Position numbers and translations under genes: made by a program
Shown here: piece after piece, positions 1 through 7,877 of the stretch
Layout of the letters: each line of letters opens with the position of its first letter
Position numbering within the stretch: position 1 is the stretch's first letter
DNA from: Promethearchaeota archaeon
GTDB lineage: Archaea > Asgardarchaeota > Lokiarchaeia > Sigyniarchaeales > SOKP01
NCBI GenBank assembly: GCA_019058365.1
Contig: JAHPZE010000029.1
Location: forward strand, 1 to 56,371
Direction of reading: 5' to 3'
DNA length: 56,371 nt
Notes under the pieces: model-generated
What the model was told of the DNA's origin: nothing
Databases searched by the model: none
Seen by the model: the letters and a program-made list of their open reading frames with translations, nothing else

Positions 1-30
1 TGAAACAAATTCTGATCAGATCATTTCGCC

Positions 31-74
31 ATCACTGAATTTTGTATCTGATCTTGATTTTTTGTTTAAATACA
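31..74 (+). promoter_or_regulatory. Promoter of the first surface-protein gene, shared with its paralog
   Basis: A TATA-like TTTAAATA lies at 65-72. The 42 bases from 31 to 72 match the promoter of the paralogous gene at the other end of the window (56301-56342, opposite strand) at 37 of 42 positions counted by eye, including the block ATCACTGAATTTTGTA at 31-46. This region is outside the coding sequence, so the match suggests shared regulation or a recent duplication that included the promoter. The TATA box predicts transcription starting near 95, which leaves a short leader before the ATG at 121. Confidence 0.6.
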
Positions 75-120
75 TTCGCTATTATTTTGTCAGTAACCTC
101 TAATAATATATTTAGACTCG

Positions 121-3087
121 ATGAAAATGAATAGTAAAACAGTCCTTTTTGTAAGTAGTATAATTGCTTTTATGTTAAGCGCTATTATGTTTCAATGCAA
201 TTTTTCTTGTAATTTCACTATTGAGGGCGAAAATTTTAGACATGATGAAGTAGAGTATCCAGAATTAGCTTCTTTAAGCAATAATGAAATCATCAATTCT
301 ATTTTTGATGCTAGAGTATCTGATTATTCTGATTTGGGATATTTCCCTCAGATCTATGAACCTTCACTACAAGCAACCTATTATGGTCTATACATTCTTG
401 ACACGATTGGAAAACTTAACCACATAAATCAATCTGAAATAATCAATTATATTATGTCTCGATATAATGTAGGTTCGGTCAGATTTATGGATACACTAGC
501 ATATCGATATTTAGATACAGATTTCTCCAAGACGTATTTTCCCTTAAATTCTATATTAGAAGTTAATTGTTATGCTATTATTTCTTTAAAAATATTAAAT
601 CGCACGGATTTATTTAATGTACAAGGAATGATCGATTTCATTTGGGATTGTTATAATCCAGAAACAAGTGGCTTTATTGGGCAGCCTTATACTGCAGAAT
701 TAGAGGAGGGATTTAGAGTTTCAACAGCTGATAATACATTTTTTGCTGTATTTACACTCAATTTATTGATGGATAATTGGGTGGGGTATTCCTCTAAAAT
801 ACAAGATATAATTCAATTTATAAATAATTTACAATATCCTGGAGGAGTAGGCTGGATGGGAGGGGGATTTCGAAATGATGATAATACTTTTGTTGATACT
901 TTGAATCCCTTTTTTGAACCCAATCTAATTTCTTCTTATTACTGCATAAAAACATTAGAGATATTCGGTATGGAAGAATCTATAAATATTATTGATTTTC
1001 ACCAATTTCTTGATTATTTGTATGATTCAAATTCTCACTATTTTCGAATATCTGAATGGGATTACGGTGTTAATTATACGAATATAGTTGCAACCGCTCT
1101 TGGATTAGAACTTTCAGATATCACTAGCTATGGAAATATCGATAGAGATGAGGCAATTGCGTTTATTATGGGAAATCGTAATTCTTTTGGAAATTGGGAT
1201 CAATCCACGCTAGTTGAGCTTCATGAATTCACTGACACATTTCAAATTATCCGATCTCTAAGAAATAGTAATGAAATCTCTCATTTCTCATTGGAGGAAA
1301 AAAATCAAATAGGAAACTCAACCTTAATGTACTCTTCTTATGAGGGATATTCTCTGCTTTCAGATGATTACACTTCTATGAATTATTTGCACACGATAAT
1401 TTCTTCATTTTCATTATTTGATCGTGTTTCAGATTTAGAGATTCAAGAGCTTTATACGCGTATTAAAAATTCTTATATAGATTTTGCTGATTTTGGGATA
1501 AGTAGATATTTTTATGGCTATCTCTTAGATGAAACAGAGATATTTTGGTTCCGATCTCATCCAATTGAATATTATACTTCAGGCCATAAAAATTATCTTA
1601 ATGATATTTCTCAGCTGAATTCTCATAAATCCACATACTTCGCCCTAGAATCTTTGCAAAAGCTATTTAAGTTGGATGATTTTGCTACAGAATTTGATTT
1701 AATGAATTTAGTAAATAATATTGTTGAGACTCAATTTTTAAATGATTCATATTACGAGAATTATGGGGGTTTTTCACCGATTTTAAAGTATGATGTTGAC
1801 CGATCAGAGTATCTCAATACGATAATTTACTGTGAATATACCTATTATGCTTTAAAATGTTTGGAGATCCTTTCGAATTTTCTGGCTCTTAATATTACCG
1901 ATTTGGGATTCGATATTACAGCTTTATACACATACCTTAATAGAAATACTATTGAGAATACTGAAACTCTTTACTTCAATCCAAATTATACTTCAGATGT
2001 TGCAACTATCTTACAAAATACTTATTATATGATATACATCTTAAAAATATTGAATTTATATGACAAAAATACTGAAAAAATCGAAACTTATGTGAAGAAT
2101 AACCTCAACTACAACAATATTAAGAATATCTATTATAGTTATAAGATCTCAGAAATATTAGACCTGGATGTAGGTTTTAATTCTGATTTAACTCAAGATT
2201 TAATACAAAACATTTACTCTGATGAAATTGAAGAATTTTACTTAACACCTGAAAAAAATAAAATAGAACTAGAAGCATTCTTATGGATATCCGAGTTGGC
2301 GAGGAATAGCCCAATTGGGATTAATACTCAATATTCTAGTGAGGTTCCATTAGGAGGAGTTAATCACATGGAAGTATCATTATCCAATCTTATAGTGAGA
2401 GATTTTGGTTCATATATTTCCTTTAAATTTGAAAGTAACCAAATAGGAACTACTAATTTTGATAAACTAAAAAATAACACATATGTAGCAGATGTACCAA
2501 TTCCAATGAATTTTGAAAATTATCCTACAATTGAAGGTGTATTATATGCCTATGAAGGAGCACAGATAAAAGCAGAATATAACATCGTTTTTAATACTAT
2601 ATACACATTAACTTATAATCTTAATATAACAACATCTTTATCTAAAGTAAAATTTGAAGTAAATAGTTCAATATTAGCCAATGAAAGGGAATATCCATTA
2701 ACTAACGGAAGTGTTTATACTGAGATCTACAAAGACGACATATTACTTGCTGCGCCAAATTTCGGACATACTAATCTCAATAAGTCCAGTATATTTAGTC
2801 TTGAATATGTACCAAAAGAAAATGGTACTTATTATTTTGAGATTTACCTTGAAGATGGATTTCAAGAATCCGAAGTTGAAATCGGAAACACAATATTTAT
2901 TAAAAAAGTCGATACTTCCGATGATCCCGACGATCCTATCAATCCCAACCAAAATTATGAAGAGAATGTTAAAACAGCAATTCCTCTCATGATTGCTTTT
3001 ATAGGAGTACCGGGGTGTGTTATCGCCATATCCTCTAAACAACTTGGTAAGGTCAAAAAACGACCAGAATATAAAAATTCAAAGTAA
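121..3087 (+). CDS. Secreted, membrane-anchored protein with alpha/alpha-toroid-like repeats
   Basis: 988 residues. An N-terminal hydrophobic segment (about residues 8-27) looks like a signal peptide or anchor. Residues of about 45-740 are helical repeats with recurring elements such as YYxLxIL and DTFxxI, which recall the alpha/alpha-toroid of prenyltransferase/terpene-cyclase-type proteins; no catalytic motif of those enzymes is evident. A beta-rich segment follows (about 750-945), then one transmembrane helix (about 953-972) and a short basic tail ending in KK/RR residues. The same order of parts occurs in the 1802-residue protein at 50871-56279, and both start their ectodomain with a SLGYF/DLGYF..QIY.PSLQA pattern. 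Likely exposed on the cell surface; ligand or substrate unknown. The fold assignment is by eye and tentative; membrane topology is better supported. Confidence 0.8.
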   Translation: MKMNSKTVLFVSSIIAFMLSAIMFQCNFSCNFTIEGENFRHDEVEYPELASLSNNEIINSIFDARVSDYSDLGYFPQIYEPSLQATYYGLYILDTIGKLNHINQSEIINYIMSRYNVGSVRFMDTLAYRYLDTDFSKTYFPLNSILEVNCYAIISLKILNRTDLFNVQGMIDFIWDCYNPETSGFIGQPYTAELEEGFRVSTADNTFFAVFTLNLLMDNWVGYSSKIQDIIQFINNLQYPGGVGWMGGGFRNDDNTFVDTLNPFFEPNLISSYYCIKTLEIFGMEESINIIDFHQFLDYLYDSNSHYFRISEWDYGVNYTNIVATALGLELSDITSYGNIDRDEAIAFIMGNRNSFGNWDQSTLVELHEFTDTFQIIRSLRNSNEISHFSLEEKNQIGNSTLMYSSYEGYSLLSDDYTSMNYLHTIISSFSLFDRVSDLEIQELYTRIKNSYIDFADFGISRYFYGYLLDETEIFWFRSHPIEYYTSGHKNYLNDISQLNSHKSTYFALESLQKLFKLDDFATEFDLMNLVNNIVETQFLNDSYYENYGGFSPILKYDVDRSEYLNTIIYCEYTYYALKCLEILSNFLALNITDLGFDITALYTYLNRNTIENTETLYFNPNYTSDVATILQNTYYMIYILKILNLYDKNTEKIETYVKNNLNYNNIKNIYYSYKISEILDLDVGFNSDLTQDLIQNIYSDEIEEFYLTPEKNKIELEAFLWISELARNSPIGINTQYSSEVPLGGVNHMEVSLSNLIVRDFGSYISFKFESNQIGTTNFDKLKNNTYVADVPIPMNFENYPTIEGVLYAYEGAQIKAEYNIVFNTIYTLTYNLNITTSLSKVKFEVNSSILANEREYPLTNGSVYTEIYKDDILLAAPNFGHTNLNKSSIFSLEYVPKENGTYYFEIYLEDGFQESEVEIGNTIFIKKVDTSDDPDDPINPNQNYEENVKTAIPLMIAFIGVPGCVIAISSKQLGKVKKRPEYKNSK

Positions 3088-3141
3088 GATAAAACAATTC
3101 TAAATTTTTTCTTTTTATTTTGTCATTTTATTCTTCTGTTA

Positions 3142-3744
3142 ATGACCTCATACTTGGATTCTTATGACAATAAAATATCCCATCGGATCACAATTCATTT
3201 AATCAGCCAAATTTTGGATATTTTGGGTAAGTATAGTGATAATTATGAAAAAAAGTTAAATTTTACTAGATTAATGCAACAACTCAAAATCCCAACTTCT
3301 GAGATTGACGAATTTATTTCTTTAATATTACATTTTCAAGAAAAATTCGAACATGTCTTTAAGGAGTATCGAATAAAGAAAAAAAGACAAAATAACCAAG
3401 TTTATCTAACCGTAGAAAAAAAAGTGAAAGAGAAAACACCAATCATAATTAAAATTTTGACTTCACATTTAAATCTTTTTAATGATATAATCTATACATT
3501 CAAATTTGTAAAGAGAGGTAAGGGATTTGATACTTCTAAGAACGATTCAGAATTATTGACCAATCTAAAAGAGTTAAAAATTAAACATCCTTATCTCTTT
3601 GATCTGTACGAAAATGGAGTTATTTACCCATCAGAATTAGGGCTCAAGTTTGGAGAACTCATCATTTCATATAACAAAAGTAATAAAAAAATAAAAAATA
3701 TTCAAATCGAAAATTATACGTTTATTGTGGAGGAAGATGGGTGA
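3142..3744 (+). CDS. Uncharacterised protein upstream of Hef-like helicase
   Basis: 200 residues, charged, largely helical, with no signal peptide or membrane segment. Residues 1-75 look like a small helical bundle; the middle is rich in lysine (KKKRQNN, KKVKEK), and the C-terminal third is mixed alpha/beta. I do not recognise the family. Its last 8 bases overlap the start of the helicase gene (ATG at 3737), so the two are probably translated together and may work together, for example as an accessory subunit in DNA repair or replication-fork processing; that role is inferred from position only. Start is ATG at 3142, about 55 bases after the previous gene. Confidence 0.6.
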   Translation: MTSYLDSYDNKISHRITIHLISQILDILGKYSDNYEKKLNFTRLMQQLKIPTSEIDEFISLILHFQEKFEHVFKEYRIKKKRQNNQVYLTVEKKVKEKTPIIIKILTSHLNLFNDIIYTFKFVKRGKGFDTSKNDSELLTNLKELKIKHPYLFDLYENGVIYPSELGLKFGELIISYNKSNKKIKNIQIENYTFIVEEDG

Positions 3745-5890
3745 AATAAAAGAAGTAACAAATGAGACATCAAATCTTAATTCTAATGAACTCCAAATAA
3801 GAGAGTATCAAATTAATATCGCGAATAAATGTGTGAATAAGAATTCATTAGTAGTATTACCAACTGGACTTGGAAAAACTATAATTGCGGTGTTGGTGGC
3901 AAGTAAAATATTGAATTTTTCTCCTCCTCAAAGTAAAATAATAGTGCTCGCACCTACACGGCCATTGATTAATCAACATTATGAGACATTTTTACGATTC
4001 TTAAAAATACCAAAGGAAAAATTGGTTATTTTAACAGGAAAAATACTTCCTGAGAAAAGAATTGATCTTTTTAATAATAATGAGATTTTGTTCTATACTC
4101 CCCAAACATTGCGAAATGATTTAGTTCTTAAAAAATATATATTGGATAATACAGCATTGATAGTATTTGATGAGGCTCATCATGCTTCGGGAGATTATGC
4201 ATATTCGATGATTGCTGATGAGTTTATAGATCATAACCCAGATGGAGTCATTCTCGGTTTGACAGCTTCACCTGGTTCTTCAAAAAATAAAATAAATACA
4301 TTATGTACAAATTTACATATTCCAATCGAAAATATTCATATCCGAACGCGTAAAGATGATGATGTAAAAACTTACCTTAAACCCATGGATATTTACAAAA
4401 TTGGTGTTAATTTAACAAGTTTAATGGAAGATGTATATCATTTACTAACTGTAGTATTAGATGAGCGACTACATTACCTTTCTCAAATAAATTTTTTAGA
4501 AGCAAACGGAAAAAAATTACATACTAAGGTGATCCGAAAGGATTTACTTAAGTTAAATGCAGAGTTAGTAATTACTTTAAAAAATAATGGAGATAAAACA
4601 GGAGTGTATAGTGCTTTATCAATCAATGCTCAAGCTTTAATTCTATTTCATATGCTAGAACTCGTTGAACAACAAGGATTAAACGTGTTGTTGGACTATT
4701 TTAATAAGTTGAATAGGGATGCGAAAAAGAAAAGTTGCTCAAAAGCAACAAAGATTTTAGCTTCAGAGGGTCGTTTACAAAGAATTTACTTAGAGTTAAA
4801 AAAAAATGTAGCATTCTCTCCTGAGAATTTAATCCATCCAAAATATCATATCTTAGTCAAAATTATTCAAGACGAATTGTACAATAATCCTACTTCTAAG
4901 ATCTTAGTCTTCGTAAAATTAAGAAATTCTATAAGAAATATTGTGCATAACCTAAAAGATATAAAATCAATAAAACCAGTAAGATTCGTAGGACAATCAA
5001 CTAAGTCTCAAGACGATAAAGGATTATCGCAAAAACGGCAGATAGAAATTCTTAATGAATTCAAACAAGGAATATATAATACATTAGTAAGTACTAATGT
5101 CGCAGAAGAAGGATTAGATATCGCTGAATGTGATTTGGTTATTTTCTACGATGTGGTAGCTTCAGAAATTAGACTTATACAACGTAAAGGAAGAACAGCT
5201 AGACATCGAGAAGGAAGAGTCGTCATTTTATACACTAAAGGAACTCGTGATGACGTATATCTAAGAATTGCATTGAGTAAATTGAACCGAATGAATATTA
5301 ACCTAAAAAACCCTCAACAGCTAAAAGATTCTTATAGATTTGAATCACCTCAAAACATTACCATTGAAAAAGAAGTTCTACCGAAAGAAGACTATAGAAC
5401 TCATAAAGAATCCATATCACAAGAATTTTTTCCTAAGAAAATAAGTAAAAGAAACTATCAATCAAAGCTCCAGTCTTTTATTGCGGGTGAACAATTAATT
5501 AAATCTAACAGTCCAGTAAAATTGAGTAAATCCCTCCCCATGAAGTACGGTTTACGAAAAAAACTGCAAAATGAAAAAATATTATATGATATTGAGGAAT
5601 CTGACCTTGATATCGTGCTTTTTAATAAGATTCTTATCCAGATATATGATCCAAAAGAATATGATTTAAAATCTCTAATTTCTGACATAGAAGATTTCAG
5701 GCAGATAACTTCACTTTTAATTATTGTATTTGATTTTATTGAGTTTAAAGAAGATATGGAAGGTGAAAAGAGAATATTAAAAAGAAAAATCCAAGAGGTC
5801 TCTAAGCAACATAATTTTCAAGCAATTACCATTGATAATGAAGAAGAACTATATTTTATCATAAAAAATGTTTTAGAAAATCCTAAATAA
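3737..5890 (+). CDS. Hef/FANCM-like DEAH-box DNA helicase
   Basis: 717 residues. Superfamily 2 helicase motifs are clear: Walker A LPTGLGKT (41-48), DEAH (about 145-148), motif III-like LTASPGS, motif VI QRKGRTAR (about 482). The combination FDEAHHA with QRKGRTAR is typical of the archaeal Hef/eukaryotic FANCM-Mph1 group, which processes stalled replication forks. In euryarchaeal Hef an ERCC4/XPF nuclease follows; here the C-terminal ~120 residues are only short and I cannot find the nuclease signature (ERKxxxD), so this is probably a helicase-only or nuclease-dead form. I chose ATG 3737 because GGAGG lies just upstream; an in-frame TTG at 3725 would add four residues. It overlaps the gene before it and is 16 bases from the zinc-ribbon gene after it. 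Confidence 0.85.
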   Translation: MGEIKEVTNETSNLNSNELQIREYQINIANKCVNKNSLVVLPTGLGKTIIAVLVASKILNFSPPQSKIIVLAPTRPLINQHYETFLRFLKIPKEKLVILTGKILPEKRIDLFNNNEILFYTPQTLRNDLVLKKYILDNTALIVFDEAHHASGDYAYSMIADEFIDHNPDGVILGLTASPGSSKNKINTLCTNLHIPIENIHIRTRKDDDVKTYLKPMDIYKIGVNLTSLMEDVYHLLTVVLDERLHYLSQINFLEANGKKLHTKVIRKDLLKLNAELVITLKNNGDKTGVYSALSINAQALILFHMLELVEQQGLNVLLDYFNKLNRDAKKKSCSKATKILASEGRLQRIYLELKKNVAFSPENLIHPKYHILVKIIQDELYNNPTSKILVFVKLRNSIRNIVHNLKDIKSIKPVRFVGQSTKSQDDKGLSQKRQIEILNEFKQGIYNTLVSTNVAEEGLDIAECDLVIFYDVVASEIRLIQRKGRTARHREGRVVILYTKGTRDDVYLRIALSKLNRMNINLKNPQQLKDSYRFESPQNITIEKEVLPKEDYRTHKESISQEFFPKKISKRNYQSKLQSFIAGEQLIKSNSPVKLSKSLPMKYGLRKKLQNEKILYDIEESDLDIVLFNKILIQIYDPKEYDLKSLISDIEDFRQITSLLIIVFDFIEFKEDMEGEKRILKRKIQEVSKQHNFQAITIDNEEELYFIIKNVLENPK

Positions 5891-5894
5891 GATA

Positions 5895-5901
5895 AGGTGA
5901 T
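5895..5901 (+). promoter_or_regulatory. Shine-Dalgarno site AGGTGAT before an ATA codon
   Basis: AGGTGAT complements the archaeal 16S rRNA 3' end well. Its GGTGA core ends six bases before an in-frame ATA at 5907, whereas no such site stands before the alternative GTG at 5949. It is the main reason for the start chosen for the downstream gene. Confidence 0.6.
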
Positions 5902-5906
5902 TAAAA

Positions 5907-6425
5907 ATAGAAGAAATTGCATGGAAAAAGGATGATACATTATATTTAGTGTTTCCTTGTGCTAAATGCAAACAATATACGTATGTAAAAAACACTCAAA
6001 AAACAAAAAGATGTGTACGTTGTGGTCATTCACATACAGTTACTAAGATTTTGGAGAGTGGTGAAATTGTGAAAGGTATCTCAATTGCTGTACAAACTGT
6101 AAAAAGAAGACAAGATGAGTTCGCCTTAAAGGAGTTAGGGACTCACCCTCAATTTAGAGCATTAAAAGATTTCAAGATTGATAAAACGATTAAACTACAA
6201 CAAAAAATAACTGATGAGAAGAGTGACGATAAAAATTATGTCAAGTTCAAAAAACTGCTTATTGAATTATCCGCCCTGTATAGAGAATTCCCTTTTTATT
6301 TAATCGAAATTATGGCTGAAAAATATGAGATTCCCGATTCAGAAGTAAAGCTTTTAACAAGAAATTTTCTAAATCGAGGAATTTTAATTCGGTTAGAGGA
6401 TTCTTTATTTAAATTAAATCAATAA
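5907..6425 (+). CDS. Zinc-ribbon (DUF1922-like) protein, probable AUA start
   Basis: 172 residues if read from ATA at 5907. Near the N-terminus is a zinc ribbon with two pairs of cysteines (FPCAKC and KRCVRCG) in the context YLVFPC..C, which recalls the archaeal DUF1922 family. The rest is helical and ends in a region resembling a winged helix (about 110-170), so nucleic-acid binding is plausible. The frame is open upstream to 5907 and reads IEEIAWKKDD before the ribbon. The only standard start, GTG at 5949, would begin the protein two residues before the first cysteine and has no ribosome-binding site; ATA at 5907 has a perfect one. It follows the Hef-like gene by 16 bases and is likely in its operon. 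Confidence 0.7.
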   Translation: MEEIAWKKDDTLYLVFPCAKCKQYTYVKNTQKTKRCVRCGHSHTVTKILESGEIVKGISIAVQTVKRRQDEFALKELGTHPQFRALKDFKIDKTIKLQQKITDEKSDDKNYVKFKKLLIELSALYREFPFYLIEIMAEKYEIPDSEVKLLTRNFLNRGILIRLEDSLFKLNQ

Positions 6426-6485
6426 TGAATAATGGATAGTCTAAATTAAAATTAGAGTAAATTAGTTCTTTAATTCATTATATTA

Positions 6486-6710
6486 TTATTTAAATTGGTT
6501 TATTACATCTGCAAACTCATTTTTTAGGATTGTTTGATAGATAGGATGCCTTTCTCGAAAAGGAATCCTTTCAAAACCTAGATATATATAACGTTTTGAT
6601 TTTCCAAATTCAGAGAAGGGGATAATTAATTTTTTCAGACTGACGGGTTCACTAATAATCTCTGCTTCAATAGGATCTTCAGATTTTTTTTCTAATGTCT
6701 TAGAACTCAT
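6486..6710 (-). CDS. Small protein of the MSSKT family, copy 1
   Basis: 74 residues, acidic-basic mixed, no membrane segment. It shares with its neighbour at 6819-7046 the N-terminus MSSxTxEKK, a central block IIPFSxFGxSK and a C-terminal block RHPxYQxxLxNEF. The family is unknown to me. The two copies are adjacent and in the same direction, so they arose by tandem duplication. The conserved C-terminal block looks like a short folded motif or a binding peptide. The gene is convergent with the zinc-ribbon gene. Start is ATG 6710, preceded by an AT-rich leader. Confidence 0.65.
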   Translation of the reverse strand: MSSKTLEKKSEDPIEAEIISEPVSLKKLIIPFSEFGKSKRYIYLGFERIPFRERHPIYQTILKNEFADVINQFK

Positions 6711-6818
6711 TCTATTATCACATTAACACCTTATAATATAGGGTAAAATCATAAATATTTAAAGAAAAATAATAAGGCTAAAGAGAATTTATGATTTTTT
6801 CTTACTTTTTTTCTCAGT

Positions 6819-7046
6819 TTAGTCACAAGTTTCCTCAGTAAACTCATTCAATAAAAGCTTTTGATATACAGGGTGTCTTTCATTGAAGTTGATATCTTCA
6901 TCACCATTATAAATATATAAAGGATTTTTGGAACTACCAAAATTCGAAAAGGGTATTATAATATCATTAAAATTAATGGAGTCCTCTTTATATGTATCGT
7001 AAATAGGAAAAATATATTCCTTTTTTTCAACTGTTTGAGAACTCAT
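6819..7046 (-). CDS. Small protein of the MSSKT family, copy 2
   Basis: 75 residues and paralogous to 6486-6710: same N-terminal tag MSSQTVEKK, same IIPFSNFGSSK centre, same RHPVYQKLLLNEF end. The variable stretch between tag and centre (about residues 10-25) differs in length and sequence, so selection acts on the two ends. Function unknown. It is divergent from the gene at 7211; the 164 bases between hold TATA-like runs for both directions. Confidence 0.65.
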   Translation of the reverse strand: MSSQTVEKKEYIFPIYDTYKEDSINFNDIIIPFSNFGSSKNPLYIYNGDEDINFNERHPVYQKLLLNEFTEETCD

Positions 7047-7210
7047 GATTAACCCCTTTTCATAAATTATGCTTATATCTGTAATTAAATACTAAATATT
7101 CAAATATAAAGTCTATTGGAATAAAATTGAAGTATTTCTCATTTTTAGCAAAAAAAATATATATGTTTGCACTATAAATCTTCTACATTATAATCTAATT
7201 TATATTAATT

Positions 7211-7495
7211 ATGAGCGAAGAGAAAAAGAAAGAAGTACATCCTATCGTTAAGAAAGCTCTGGAGATAGTATATAAGGAGGGTGATACCGTAAATTTCGAT
7301 GATTATGCAATTGAAGAATTGCAAGAAATGCTTAAAGAATATTTTGAAAAACCTGAGTTGCGTAAAGCAGTTATAGACTTAATTAATTTGGCAGGATTAT
7401 TTGAGGAGCAAGGATCTCATTCTGCATCAATGAGACTTATTATGGTTGTTAGTACTGCCGCAGATGCTTTAAAAAACTTAAATGAAAGGATATAG
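7211..7495 (+). CDS. Small helical protein, unknown
   Basis: 94 residues, predicted almost wholly helical, acidic, with no cysteine pairs or membrane segment. A pattern of leucine/isoleucine spacing (EELQEMLKEYF, KAVIDLINLAGLFEE) suggests a compact helical bundle. I do not recognise it. ATG 7211 is the only plausible start; a TATA-like AAATATATATG at about 7155-7165 lies upstream. Confidence 0.6.
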   Translation: MSEEKKKEVHPIVKKALEIVYKEGDTVNFDDYAIEELQEMLKEYFEKPELRKAVIDLINLAGLFEEQGSHSASMRLIMVVSTAADALKNLNERI

Positions 7496-7520
7496 ATTTA
7501 CTTTTTTTGGAGTCTTGAAT

Positions 7521-7796
7521 TCAATCTTTATCGTTATTTTTGAGTTTCTTCAAATAAAGTTTCATGAAATAACGTTCACTTTCACAAAATTCGAGTTTTT
7601 GCTTCTTAGAAAGATTCACACAATTTAATAATATTGCATGTATTTTTTGTAGAGTGGTTAAATTCTCATCACATATATTTTCGATGTTTGCTTCCACCAC
7701 TTTTTCAGATTGGGTTTCTTTATTTACAGAATCTTTTAGTATTGATTCTGATCCTTGGATTTTAATATTATTTTTCTTTATAGTTTTAGAATTCAT
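7521..7796 (-). CDS. Small protein with an MSSKT-like N-terminus
   Basis: 91 residues. It begins MNSKTIKKN, close to the tag of the two small proteins at 6486 and 6819, but the rest differs: an acidic linker followed by a helical C-terminal half (TLQKIHAILLNC...KKLKN). It may share the N-terminal tag through recombination or be a distant relative. It lies convergent with 7211-7495 and 81 bases downstream of the helicase gene's end in the same direction. Confidence 0.55.
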   Translation of the reverse strand: MNSKTIKKNNIKIQGSESILKDSVNKETQSEKVVEANIENICDENLTTLQKIHAILLNCVNLSKKQKLEFCESERYFMKLYLKKLKNNDKD

Positions 7797-7877
7797 GCTT
7801 TCTCAATCTGATATGTTAATATTATAGTAAGTAAAAAAGAATATAAAGAAAAAATTCTAAAGATTGAGTCAAAACGC

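Noticed and set aside
2711..3042. Frames on both strands inside the end of the first gene
   Set aside because: They overlap the supported 988-residue gene and have no protein-like features.
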